DNA from: Roseibium album
GTDB lineage: Bacteria > Pseudomonadota > Alphaproteobacteria > Rhizobiales > Stappiaceae
DNA length: 64,000 nucleotides
NCBI RefSeq assembly: GCF_001404515.1
Contig: NZ_CXWE01000013.1
Span: 59,858-123,857, forward strand
Direction of reading: 5' to 3'
Shown here: one piece after another, positions 8,988 through 17,624 of the stretch
Layout of the letters: each line of letters starts with the position of its first letter
How positions within the stretch are numbered: position 1 is the stretch's first letter
Notes under the pieces: model-generated
Seen by the model: the letters and a program-made list of their open reading frames with translations, nothing else
Databases searched by the model: none
Told to the model about the DNA's origin: nothing
Made by a program: the position numbers and the translations under genes

Positions 8988-9791
8988 CTAGTTGGTTGTC
9001 GGAACACCACCGAAATTTTCGATCAGTTCGCGAGCCTTGTCCGAATGGCTGTAGTCGACGAAGGCCTCCATCTGTGAGTCCATCGTTCCGTCCTTGTAGA
9101 TCAACGCCAGGGTCACCGCGCTCGGATAGTTGTCGTCAGTCGGATGATTGCCGTCGATTTTCAGAACGGACAATCCTTCTTCCAATGTCCGAGAATAGGG
9201 ACCAAAGGCGATTGCGCCCTCGACGCTTCTGGCGGTATTGATCGCGTCCTGTGTCGTGACAGCCGTCTTTGATCGCGGCGAGAATTCCAGATCATTCCAG
9301 CCAGGCATGGAAGCGCGCAATACCTGCAATGTACTGTCGGCGTCTTCACGCCTCACGAGCTTGACGCGCAAGTCAGCACCGCCGAGTTCGGACCAATTCC
9401 TGATCTTGCCAGAATACACTTTCACGAGATCTTCGCTCGACAAGGCCATGATGCCGGTCGAAGGATGCGCGAATATGGCACTCGGTATTTTTGCAATCGG
9501 CAAGTAAACCAGACCAAACTCGACTTCGCTTTCCTTGAGCGGACGGGCAACCCGTCCCAGCCTCTCCGCACCTGAACTCACGGCGGCGATACCGCCACCC
9601 GATCCGATGCTGGGGGGAATTGAAAGTTCGATGTCGGGATGCTGCGAAGAAAAGCCTTCGCCAATTTCCCGAAGCATTTCAAGGCCATCTCCGGTTCCAA
9701 CGACGTTCAGTCCGGAATCCGCTTCGACTTTTTCAATTTGAAAGACCATGAAGCTTAGCGACAACGCCAAGCTCAGCGCAAATATCCGCAT
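8988..9791 (-). CDS. PstS-like periplasmic substrate-binding protein
   Basis: This 267-residue protein begins with a signal peptide (MRIFALSLALSLSFMVF) and shows the phosphate-binding-protein pattern: a start such as LNVVGTGDGLEMLREIGEGF, then SIGSGGGIAAVSSG and a central SSEDLVKVYSGKIRNWSEL resembling PstS-type folds. No phosphate ABC permease or ATPase is nearby. Instead it precedes the GGDEF-EAL sensor, so I infer a sensory rather than transport role. The ATG at 9791 was preferred over a GTG nine bases upstream. The ligand may be phosphate or another oxyanion. Confidence 0.8.
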   Translation of the reverse strand: MRIFALSLALSLSFMVFQIEKVEADSGLNVVGTGDGLEMLREIGEGFSSQHPDIELSIPPSIGSGGGIAAVSSGAERLGRVARPLKESEVEFGLVYLPIAKIPSAIFAHPSTGIMALSSEDLVKVYSGKIRNWSELGGADLRVKLVRREDADSTLQVLRASMPGWNDLEFSPRSKTAVTTQDAINTARSVEGAIAFGPYSRTLEEGLSVLKIDGNHPTDDNYPSAVTLALIYKDGTMDSQMEAFVDYSHSDKARELIENFGGVPTTN

Positions 9792-10188
9792 TTCGACCAC
9801 CCATGGTTATTTTGTCGATCAGAGTGCCTTCTTCAAGTTAATTAAAAACTAAAGTACCGATAAATTTTACAATTAACATGTTGTCATAATTAGTGAATGC
9901 AATAAATACGAAGCCCAATACAACTGCATCACAACTTAATAATGTAAAATATTGCCCATCGGTAATAATTTCCTATCGGGTGCTGCAAATTGCAATCAAC
10001 TTCAACAGGGCAAAATTTGACAATGTGCCGATCGACCGAGAGTTTCTCCTTGTGGACTGACTGCACAAGCCGGGGAACACTTCCAAACGGCTCGGGTTTC
10101 AGCTAACGGGGCCTATTCCACCCGTCCGTCGTTCCTTTTTCCTGACTTGCCGCAACCGGAGGCTGCTCCATCCCAAGGGCCAATCCGT
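9792..10188. other. Non-coding spacer
   Basis: About 400 bases between the PstS-like gene and the end of the LacI gene. The stretch 9830-10010 is AT-rich and presumably holds the promoter of the PstS-like/GGDEF-EAL pair. I find no credible gene, RNA or strong hairpin in it. Confidence 0.6.
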
Positions 10189-11217
10189 TCATGCCATTGC
10201 AGTGCTGTGACGAACGATGAGTTCAACATCGACAATAACCGGGGTTTTCCTGTGACCATCCGCTGTAGATTGGGGATCGATACACTCCAGAAGCAGCGAT
10301 GCCGCCCTGGTGCCGAGGGCGTGCCGGTCCTGACGGATGGTCGTCAGGGATGGAACGTAGAAGTCGGAAAGCTCGATGTCATCGAAACCTATGACAGATA
10401 TGTCTTCCGGAACCCTGAGCCCCCTGGCTGTCAGAGTGGACATCAGTCCGAAGGCGACCTGATCCGACGCACAGAACACGGCGGTGGGCCGGTTTTCCAT
10501 TCGGATGATTTCTTCTGCGGCCTCGCGTCCGGATTCCAGCGAGAAGTCGCCGCGGATAATCCATTCATCACGCGCCGGAAGCTCCAGCCTTCCCCGCTCG
10601 ATCAGCATTCCCTCTCGTCTTGCATGTGTCAGAACGTTGTCGAGCGGGCCGGTTACGTGAGCAATCTTCCGATGCCCAAGCTCGTAAAGGTGGCGAACCG
10701 CCAGTCGGGCGCCCTGGATATTATCGCTTCGAACCGAGGGCAAATCGGTGTTTTGTACCCATTCACAGGCAAATACGATCCTGTCGGCAAGGCCGTTGTC
10801 CCGAAACTGCTGCAGGTCGTTTTCCGGCAATCCTCCATCCAGACAGATCATTCCGTCGATCTGGGAATCGAGAAAATAGTCGACCAGGGACTTGCCGGTG
10901 GCCACACGATCCATTGTATCTGCGATCAGAACAGACGTTTCGTGATCTCCCAATCGCGCGCTGATGCCGGCCAGGATGCGGGAAAAGAACGGATTCCCAA
11001 GATTTGGGACCAGTACAAGTACCGCCCCGGCCTGACGGGTTCTCAAGGTTCGCGCCGCCTTGTTGACCCGGTAGCCCGTTGCCCGTATCGCGGCAAAAAC
11101 ATTTTCGCGCGTTGCTTCTGCCAAAAGATCCGGAGTCGTCAACGCCCGACTCACCGTCGCTGTTGATACACCTGCCTGTCTTGCAACATCGCGAATGCGT
11201 ACGTTTTTCTGTACCAA
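10189..11217 (-). CDS. LacI-family transcriptional regulator of the sugar operon
   Basis: A 342-residue LacI/GalR regulator. The N-terminal helix-turn-helix reads IRDVARQAGVSTATVSRALT and the hinge helix follows near residue 50 (NKAARTLRTRQ). The rest is a periplasmic-binding-protein-like sugar-sensing core ending with GFDDIELSDFYVPSLTTIRQ. The start is a TTG at 11217 preceded by GGAG. It is divergent from the sugar uptake operon, and two perfect palindromes lie in the shared promoter, so it probably represses that operon and itself. The inducer is unknown but likely a xyloside or related sugar. Confidence 0.92.
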   Translation of the reverse strand: MVQKNVRIRDVARQAGVSTATVSRALTTPDLLAEATRENVFAAIRATGYRVNKAARTLRTRQAGAVLVLVPNLGNPFFSRILAGISARLGDHETSVLIADTMDRVATGKSLVDYFLDSQIDGMICLDGGLPENDLQQFRDNGLADRIVFACEWVQNTDLPSVRSDNIQGARLAVRHLYELGHRKIAHVTGPLDNVLTHARREGMLIERGRLELPARDEWIIRGDFSLESGREAAEEIIRMENRPTAVFCASDQVAFGLMSTLTARGLRVPEDISVIGFDDIELSDFYVPSLTTIRQDRHALGTRAASLLLECIDPQSTADGHRKTPVIVDVELIVRHSTAMA

Positions 11218-11294
11218 GACCTTCTCCGGAGCGCTTGTTTTTCGCTTTATTCACATTCCGGGTTGACACAGAGCCGTTTCCCGCGAATGATAAA

Positions 11295-11308
11295 TGTAAT
11301 CGATTACA
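11295..11308. promoter_or_regulatory. LacI-type operator 1 (14-bp perfect palindrome)
   Basis: TGTAATCGATTACA is a perfect inverted repeat with the central CG typical of LacI-family operators. It lies between the divergent LacI gene and the substrate-binding-protein gene. Confidence 0.8.
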
Positions 11309-11325
11309 CGAAGTATACAACAATA

Positions 11326-11339
11326 TGTAATCGATTACA
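11326..11339. promoter_or_regulatory. LacI-type operator 2 (identical 14-bp palindrome)
   Basis: A second exact copy of TGTAATCGATTACA, centred 31 bp from the first, which is about three helical turns. Two repressor dimers could therefore bind the same DNA face. Confidence 0.8.
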
Positions 11340-11401
11340 AAGCGCAAGAAACGCAACATCGTTAGGACATTCGAACAATCTGGGTTCGATGGGAGGACAA
11401 C

Positions 11402-12634
11402 ATGAAAGCATTACGCGTGGTTTTTGCCGCATCCACGGCCCTTTGTGCCGCGACAGCTGCACAGGCGACCGATCTTGAGGTGACACATTGGTGGACATCC
11501 GGCGGTGAAGCTGCAGCAGTTGCGGAATTCGCCAAGGCCTTTGACGCAACCGGAAACAAGTGGGTTGACGGAGCGATAGCAGGTTCCGGCGGCACCGCAC
11601 GACCGATCATGATCAGCCGCATTACAGGTGGCGATCCGATGGCGGCCACTCAATTCAACCATGGCCGGCAGGCTGAAGAACTCGTCGAGGCCGGCCTGAT
11701 GCGCGACCTCACCGACATCGCAGAAGAAGGCAAATGGAAGGAAATCGTCTTTCCGTCATCCCTGCTCGACAGTTGCACACTTGATGGCAGAATCTACTGC
11801 GTGCCGGTCAACATTCACTCACCGCAATGGCTTTGGCTGAACAATTCAGCATTTGAGGACAATGGCCTGGCTGTTCCCACCAATTGGGACGAATTTGTCG
11901 CCGCTGCGCCCAAGCTTCAGGAAGCCGGTATCGTACCGCTGGCAATGGGTCAGCAGCCCTGGCAGACAACGCTGGCGTTCCAAACGCTGCTGACTGCGCT
12001 GGCGGGCCCGGAAACATACACAAAGGTATTCGGAGACAAGGATGCAGAGCTTGCTGCCGGTCCCGAGTTGACGAAAGTTTTCCAAGCCGCGGCGACAGCG
12101 CGGGATCTTGCCAAGGATTCCAATGTCCAGGCCTGGAACGATGCCACCAATCTGGTGATTACAGGCAAGGCTGGCGGACAGATCATGGGTGACTGGGCGC
12201 AGGGTGAGTTCCAGGTCGCCGAACAGGTCGCCGGCAAGGACTACACCTGTCTGCCGGGCCTCGGCGTCAACGAGGTAATTCAGACGGGCGGCGACGCATT
12301 CTACTTCCCGAAAGTCGACGACGAGGCCATTACCAAAGCGCAAGGCGAACTTGCCAAAGTGATGATCTCTCCAGAGACCCAGGTGGCATTCAACCTGAAA
12401 AAGGGCTCCCTTCCCGTTCGCGGAGATGTGGACCTTTCAGCGGCAAATGACTGTATGCGCAAGGGCCTGGACATTCTGGCCAAGGGCAACATCATTCCAG
12501 GCACTGACCAGCTGATGTCGGCAGACAGCAACCAGCAGGTCAACGATCTCTTTGTCGAGTTCTTCAACAACCCGGAAATGTCCGCTGAAGATGCACAGGC
12601 GCAGTTCGCGTCCATCATCAGCAGCGCCGACTGA
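11402..12634 (+). CDS. Sugar ABC transporter substrate-binding protein
   Basis: A 410-residue CUT1-type binding protein with a clear signal peptide (MKALRVVFAASTALCAATAA, predicted cleavage after AQA). The mature start LEVTHWWTSGGEAAAV is typical of glucose/mannose or oligosaccharide binders in alphaproteobacteria. It is the first gene of the LacI-controlled operon, with GGGAGGACAAC before its ATG. The following spacer holds two hairpins. Given the GH43 enzyme downstream, a xyloside or arabinoside is a reasonable ligand, but this is inference. Confidence 0.9.
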   Translation: MKALRVVFAASTALCAATAAQATDLEVTHWWTSGGEAAAVAEFAKAFDATGNKWVDGAIAGSGGTARPIMISRITGGDPMAATQFNHGRQAEELVEAGLMRDLTDIAEEGKWKEIVFPSSLLDSCTLDGRIYCVPVNIHSPQWLWLNNSAFEDNGLAVPTNWDEFVAAAPKLQEAGIVPLAMGQQPWQTTLAFQTLLTALAGPETYTKVFGDKDAELAAGPELTKVFQAAATARDLAKDSNVQAWNDATNLVITGKAGGQIMGDWAQGEFQVAEQVAGKDYTCLPGLGVNEVIQTGGDAFYFPKVDDEAITKAQGELAKVMISPETQVAFNLKKGSLPVRGDVDLSAANDCMRKGLDILAKGNIIPGTDQLMSADSNQQVNDLFVEFFNNPEMSAEDAQAQFASIISSAD

Positions 12635-12647
12635 TCCCGGGGCGCTC

Positions 12648-12688
12648 CGCCGCCCGGACAGTCGTCGTCATGTCTCGCCCGGGCGGCG
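12648..12688 (+). other. Hairpin 1 between binding-protein and permease genes
   Basis: CGCCGCCCGG (12648-12657) pairs with CCGGGCGGCG (12679-12688), a 10-bp stem with a 21-base loop. No U-tract follows. It could protect the 3' end of the binding-protein mRNA. Confidence 0.5.
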
Positions 12689-12696
12689 TCCTCCAG

Positions 12697-12722
12697 CCCT
12701 GCGCGCATTCCTGCGCGCAGGG
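12697..12722 (+). other. Hairpin 2 between binding-protein and permease genes
   Basis: CCCTGCGCGCA and its exact complement TGCGCGCAGGG form an 11-bp stem around a TTCC loop. No T-run follows, so it is more likely an mRNA-stabilising or partial-termination element than a full terminator. Confidence 0.65.
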
Positions 12723-12769
12723 TAAGCCGAGCGCGCGCCGAAAGACTTCTTCGACAAGGACACAGCAAC

Positions 12770-13663
12770 ATGGCCGCAGCAACGGGTCCAGCAAGATGGC
12801 ACAGGAACCTGAGTGCCAAGATAGCCGCGATCCCCATGATCACGACCGCACTTGTTGTTTTCATAGGTGGAACAGCGTGGACGGTGCTCTACTCGTTCAC
12901 CAGCTCGAAGCTTCTCCCCAAAGAGAAGTTCGTCGGCTTCGCACAGTACGAACGGTTGTGGAGCAGCAGCAAATGGCTGATATCCATTGAGAACCTTGCC
13001 ATCTACGGTGCGTTCTCCCTGATCTTTTCCCTTCTTATCGGTTTTGTTCTGGCAGCTTTGCTCGACCAGAAGATCAGGTTCGAGGACACATTCCGAACGC
13101 TGCTGCTTTATCCCTTCGCCTTGAGTTTCATCGTCACCGGACTTGCATGGCAATGGATCCTCAATCCGGATTTCGGTATTCAGCAAGTCGTGCGTAATCT
13201 CGGGTGGGAAAACTTCTCCTTCGACCCGCTCTACAATCCCGACATCGTGATTTACGGCATCCTCATCGCCGGTCTTTGGCAAGGCACGGGACTGATCATG
13301 TGTCTCATGCTTGCCGGTCTGCGCGGTATCGACGAGGACATCTGGAAAGCTGCCAAAATCGACGGCATTCCGATGTGGAAGACCTACATCTTCATCATCA
13401 TTCCGATGATGCGAGGCATCTTCATTACCGCCATCGTTCTGATCGCTTCAGGCATCATCAAGGTCTACGACCTGGTGGTCGCACAGACAGGTGGCGGGCC
13501 CGGCATCGCCTCTGAAGTTCCGGCAAAATATGTCTATGACGCCATGTTTCTGTCGCAGAACCTTGGACAGGGATTTGCCGCTTCGACCATGATGCTTCTT
13601 ACGGTCATCGTGATCGTCGTTCCCTGGGCCTATCTCGAATTCGGAGGAAAACGCCGTGGGTAA
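12770..13663 (+). CDS. Sugar ABC transporter permease (MalF/UgpA type)
   Basis: A 297-residue inner-membrane protein with six hydrophobic segments and the EAA loop that docks the ATPase (DIWKAAKIDGIPMWKTYIFI). It forms the channel with the permease encoded next, whose GTG start lies eight bases inside this gene. AAGGA precedes the ATG at 12770. Its family role is carbohydrate uptake (CUT1) with the binding protein upstream and the ATPase downstream. Confidence 0.92.
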   Translation: MAAATGPARWHRNLSAKIAAIPMITTALVVFIGGTAWTVLYSFTSSKLLPKEKFVGFAQYERLWSSSKWLISIENLAIYGAFSLIFSLLIGFVLAALLDQKIRFEDTFRTLLLYPFALSFIVTGLAWQWILNPDFGIQQVVRNLGWENFSFDPLYNPDIVIYGILIAGLWQGTGLIMCLMLAGLRGIDEDIWKAAKIDGIPMWKTYIFIIIPMMRGIFITAIVLIASGIIKVYDLVVAQTGGGPGIASEVPAKYVYDAMFLSQNLGQGFAASTMMLLTVIVIVVPWAYLEFGGKRRG

Positions 13664-14594
13664 CGTGACCAGAGCCTCCGCTGACGTCCAGGTCTCCCCT
13701 GTCCCGCAAGAGATGACCGGACCTCGCGGACCGAAACCGCGCACCGTACTGTCGCGCCGGAACATAATGATCTACGGCACGCTGATCATGGTGTCGCTGT
13801 ATTACATGCTGCCTCTTTACGTGATGATCGTGACGTCGCTGAAGGGCATGCCCGAAATCCGTCTTGGCAACATCTTCTCACCGCCTGTCGAGATAACCTT
13901 CCAACCCTGGGTGAAGGCCTGGGCGGAGGCCTGTACCGGGCTGAACTGTGACGGCCTTTCAAGAGGTTTCTTCAATTCCGTCAGGATCCTCATACCCTCT
14001 GTCCTGCTTTCCATCGCCATCGCGTCCGTCAATGGCTATGCACTTGCGAACTGGCGCTTCAAGGGTTCCGAAACCTTCTTCACAATCCTGATCGTCGGCG
14101 CATTCATTCCCTATCAGGTGATGATTTACCCGATCGTCATCATGCTGCGGGAAGTCGGTCTTTACGGCAGCCTGACAGGCCTGGTTATCGTGCACACGAT
14201 CTTCGGAATGCCGATCCTGACGCTGCTGTTCCGGAACTACTTCGCGTCCGTGCCGCAGGAACTGTTCAAGGCGGCCCGTGTCGACGGCGCCGGTTTCTGG
14301 GGCATCTATTTCCGGATCATGGTGCCCATGAGCCTGCCGATCTTCGTAGTCGCGATGATCCTGCAGGTGACCGGTATCTGGAACGATTTCCTGTTCGGTG
14401 TCATCTACACCAAGCCGGACCTCTATCCGATGACGGTTCAGCTCAACAACATCGTCAACTCGACACAGGGCGTGAAGGAATACAACGTCAACATGGCGGC
14501 AACGATCCTCACCGGCCTTGTTCCGCTCACCATCTATTTCATCTCCGGCAAACTCTTTGTCCGCGGCATTGCCGCCGGCGCCGTGAAAGGCTGA
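13656..14594 (+). CDS. Sugar ABC transporter permease (MalG/UgpE type)
   Basis: A 312-residue partner permease with a cytoplasmic N-terminus of about 40 residues, six membrane segments and the EAA loop QELFKAARVDGAGFWGIYF. The GTG start at 13656 follows GGAGG and overlaps the preceding gene by eight bases, which supports translational coupling and balanced amounts of the two channel proteins. Confidence 0.92.
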   Translation: MGNVTRASADVQVSPVPQEMTGPRGPKPRTVLSRRNIMIYGTLIMVSLYYMLPLYVMIVTSLKGMPEIRLGNIFSPPVEITFQPWVKAWAEACTGLNCDGLSRGFFNSVRILIPSVLLSIAIASVNGYALANWRFKGSETFFTILIVGAFIPYQVMIYPIVIMLREVGLYGSLTGLVIVHTIFGMPILTLLFRNYFASVPQELFKAARVDGAGFWGIYFRIMVPMSLPIFVVAMILQVTGIWNDFLFGVIYTKPDLYPMTVQLNNIVNSTQGVKEYNVNMAATILTGLVPLTIYFISGKLFVRGIAAGAVKG

Positions 14595-14605
14595 GGAGAC
14601 GCTCC

Positions 14606-15700
14606 ATGGAAACCAACCAAAGCATATCCATCAAGAACCTCGCCCTGAGCTTCGGGGCGCTAGATGTCCTGAAGGACCTCAACCTGGATGTCGGGCAGGG
14701 CGAATTCCTTGTCCTGCTCGGATCTTCCGGCTGCGGCAAATCCACCCTGCTCAACTGTATCGCCGGACTTCTCGATGTCTCGGACGGACAGATCTTTATC
14801 GGCGGGCGCAACGTGACCTGGGAAGAACCGTCCGAGCGCGGTATCGGCATGGTGTTTCAAAGCTATGCGCTTTATCCGCAGATGACGGTTGCCGGAAATC
14901 TCAGCTTCGGCCTCAAGAATGCCGGCCTGCCGAAAGCGGAAATCGAGGAACGGGTCAACCGGGCGGCAAAAGTCCTGCAGATCGAACCTCTCCTGAGCCG
15001 CAAGCCGGCGGCTCTATCCGGCGGCCAGCGCCAGAGAGCCGCGATCGGGCGGGCGCTGGTACGCGACGCGGATGTCTTTCTGTTTGACGAACCCCTGTCC
15101 AATCTCGACGCAAAGCTTCGGGCGGACCTGAGGGTCGAAATCAAGCAACTTCACCAGAAGCTCAGCAACACGATGATCTACGTCACCCATGACCAGATCG
15201 AAGCCATGACACTTGCCGACCGTATCGCCATCATGCGCGGCGGCCAGATCCTGCAGCTTGCTTCGCCGAACGAAATCTATAACCGGCCTGCCAACAAATA
15301 TGTTGCCGAATTCATCGGCTCTCCCACCATGAACTTCTTTGAAGGTGACATCGTGGGAGGCGACGGTTTGAGATTTTCCACCGGTGACCAGTTCTTTCCG
15401 CTCGAAGGATACGAATTCCACAATGGTACACCCGTGCAGGGACCTGCCTGGTTCGGGATCCGCCCTGAACACATGGTTACCGGGGCCGAGGCGGACACCG
15501 CAGCTATCCGTCTGAACGGCAGCGTGGAACTGGTTGAACCTCTGGGTTCGGACACCCTTGCCCGTGTTGCCGTCGCCGGCCGCTCCCTGTGGGTTCGAAT
15601 GGACGGACAGGCACTCGTGCGTGACGGAGACAGCGTGACTGTCGGCTTTGACCCTGCACGTGCCAATCTCTTCGACAAATCAAGTGAAAACCGCATCTGA
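14606..15700 (+). CDS. Sugar ABC transporter ATPase (UgpC/MalK type)
   Basis: A 364-residue ATPase with Walker A (GSSGCGKSTL), ABC signature (LSGGQRQRAAIGRAL), Walker B (DVFLFDEPLSNLD) and switch His (VTHDQIEAMT). The C-terminal 130 residues form the regulatory TOBE/OB domain found in MalK-type subunits. It powers the transporter formed with the two permeases just upstream. Confidence 0.94.
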   Translation: METNQSISIKNLALSFGALDVLKDLNLDVGQGEFLVLLGSSGCGKSTLLNCIAGLLDVSDGQIFIGGRNVTWEEPSERGIGMVFQSYALYPQMTVAGNLSFGLKNAGLPKAEIEERVNRAAKVLQIEPLLSRKPAALSGGQRQRAAIGRALVRDADVFLFDEPLSNLDAKLRADLRVEIKQLHQKLSNTMIYVTHDQIEAMTLADRIAIMRGGQILQLASPNEIYNRPANKYVAEFIGSPTMNFFEGDIVGGDGLRFSTGDQFFPLEGYEFHNGTPVQGPAWFGIRPEHMVTGAEADTAAIRLNGSVELVEPLGSDTLARVAVAGRSLWVRMDGQALVRDGDSVTVGFDPARANLFDKSSENRI

Positions 15701-15731
15701 CAGAATACCCCCAACCTTCAGGACAACAGTC

Positions 15732-16478
15732 ATGGACGTTTCATTTCAACTCTATTCCGCCCGCAATTTCTCACCGTGGGACAATGTGCTCAGTCATCTT
15801 TCCAACCTCGGATACACGCAGGTTGAGGGTTTTGGCGGCAATTATGAAGATGCCGCCGCTTTCAAGGCGCTTCTCGACAAGCATGGCCTGGCAATGCCTT
15901 CCGGGCATTTCTTCCCGCTCGAGCAATTCGAAGACGATCTCGGCACCGTGGTGGCGACCGCCAAAACGCTCGGCATGAAGCGATTGTTCTGTCCGGCCCT
16001 CCCCCCGGAACAACGGGTCGCCGACGCGGACGCCTGGACTTCTGTCGGGAAACGGCTTGAAAACATCGGCAAGCAGGTCCGCGACGCAGGATTGCGGTTC
16101 GGCTGGCACAATCACGACTTCGAATTTGCTGCCTGTGCGGACGGTCGTCTTCCGATGGACATTCTTCTTCAAAATGCCCCTTCCATCGAATGGGAAGCGG
16201 ATATCGCCTGGATCGTCAGGGGAGGACAGGACCCGCTCGCCTGGATCGACCGGTATGCCGAGCGCATCACCACGGCTCACGTGAAGGATATTGCCCCTGA
16301 GGACGAGTGTATTGACGAGGATGGTTGGGCCGATGTCGGCTATGGCGTCATGGACTGGAAGACGCTCACTGCGGCCCTGCGCAACATCGATGTCGACCTG
16401 TTTGTCATGGAACACGACAACCCGTCGGACTTCGAACGCTTCGCCAGCCGCTCGATCGAGACATTTCAGAGATTCTAA
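15732..16478 (+). CDS. Sugar phosphate isomerase/epimerase-like TIM-barrel protein
   Basis: A 248-residue TIM barrel of the xylose-isomerase-like (AP endonuclease 2) superfamily. Visible motifs are FGWHNHDFEF, WEADIAWIVRGGQD and ITTAHVKD, which supply the His/Asp/Glu metal ligands. The ATG at 15732 was chosen over a longer in-frame opening that overlaps the ATPase gene. The neighbouring Gfo/Idh/MocA enzyme suggests a two-step dehydrogenase plus isomerase or lyase pathway. The exact reaction is unknown; such proteins range from isomerases to 3-keto-glycoside lyases. Confidence 0.82.
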   Translation: MDVSFQLYSARNFSPWDNVLSHLSNLGYTQVEGFGGNYEDAAAFKALLDKHGLAMPSGHFFPLEQFEDDLGTVVATAKTLGMKRLFCPALPPEQRVADADAWTSVGKRLENIGKQVRDAGLRFGWHNHDFEFAACADGRLPMDILLQNAPSIEWEADIAWIVRGGQDPLAWIDRYAERITTAHVKDIAPEDECIDEDGWADVGYGVMDWKTLTAALRNIDVDLFVMEHDNPSDFERFASRSIETFQRF

Positions 16479-16487
16479 GGACGAAAA

Positions 16488-17624
16488 ATGACTGACAAAC
16501 TTGGTATCGGCATCCTTGGATGCGGAAATATTTCGGCTGCCTATATGCGTCTGGCGCCCCTGTTCCGGGGCATTGAGGTGCGTGCGTGCGCCGATCTAAG
16601 CGACGACGCTGCAAAAGCGCGCGCCGAAGAATTCAACCTCAGGGCAGAAACCGTGGACGGCCTGTTGTCGGCAGACGATATCGACATCATCGTCAACCTG
16701 ACTGTACCTGCCGCGCATTTCGAGGTGTCCAGGACAATTCTGGAAGCAGGCAAACACGTCTATTCCGAAAAACCATTCGTTCTGAGTGTCGAAGAAGGCC
16801 AGGCCCTTGCCACCCTTGCTGGGGAAAAAGGTCTGCGTGTCGGCTCCGCACCCGATACGTTTCTTGGTGGCGCACACCAGCTTGCCAGGCATCTGATCGA
16901 CCAGGGCTCCGTTGGCGCCGTGACGTCCGGGACATGTTTCGTTCAAAGTCCGGGCATGGAGATGTGGCATCCGAATCCGGACTTCTTCTTCAAGCCCGGT
17001 GGAGGTCCGATCCTGGACCTGGGCCCCTATTACGTGTCCAATCTGGTTCAGCTGCTCGGGCCGGTCAAACGGGTCACCGCCATGTGCATGTCGGGATCGG
17101 ACTACCGGACCATCACCTCAGAACCGCGACATGGTGAAAAGATCAAGGTCGAGACCCCGACAACAATCCACTCAATCCTGCAGTTCCATTCCGGTGCGCA
17201 AGTCACGTACTGCGCCAGTTGGGATGTCTGGCAGCATGGCCATTCCAACATGGAACTCTATGGACGGGACGGGACGATTCACGTTCCCGATCCGAATTTT
17301 TTCGGTGGTGAACTGCGCCTGACCGAAAAAGGCAGTTTCGTAACTGTTTCTGAAGACTGGAAACATCCGTTTTCGATTGCCAATGACGGCCCTCATGCGA
17401 ACTACCGTGCGGCAGGGCTCGCGGATATGGCACTTGCAATCCTTCAAGGCCGCCCCCACCGGTGTTCGCTTGAATTCTCGCTCCATGTCGTAGATGTGAT
17501 GACATCCATACTCGCCTCTGGCGAGACAGGTGAGTACAAGGATATTCTCACCACATGCGACCGTCCCGAGGCCCTTGATCCCCAAGCGGCGAGGGACCTG
17601 TTGGCTCATTCGGAGACATTATGA
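16488..17624 (+). CDS. Gfo/Idh/MocA-family NAD(P)-dependent sugar dehydrogenase
   Basis: A 378-residue oxidoreductase with an N-terminal Rossmann fold (GILGCGNISAAYMRL) and the family EKP motif (YSEKPFVLSVEEG), whose Lys is catalytic. The C-terminal half is the substrate-binding sheet domain with GGGPILDLGPYYV. It probably oxidises a hydroxyl of a sugar or sugar acid taken up by the adjacent transporter. It overlaps the next gene by four bases (ATGA). Confidence 0.9.
   Translation: MTDKLGIGILGCGNISAAYMRLAPLFRGIEVRACADLSDDAAKARAEEFNLRAETVDGLLSADDIDIIVNLTVPAAHFEVSRTILEAGKHVYSEKPFVLSVEEGQALATLAGEKGLRVGSAPDTFLGGAHQLARHLIDQGSVGAVTSGTCFVQSPGMEMWHPNPDFFFKPGGGPILDLGPYYVSNLVQLLGPVKRVTAMCMSGSDYRTITSEPRHGEKIKVETPTTIHSILQFHSGAQVTYCASWDVWQHGHSNMELYGRDGTIHVPDPNFFGGELRLTEKGSFVTVSEDWKHPFSIANDGPHANYRAAGLADMALAILQGRPHRCSLEFSLHVVDVMTSILASGETGEYKDILTTCDRPEALDPQAARDLLAHSETL

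Noticed and set aside
10147..11166. A 339-codon plus-strand frame opposite the LacI gene
   Set aside because: The LacI helix-turn-helix and core motifs lie on the minus strand, so this is a shadow.
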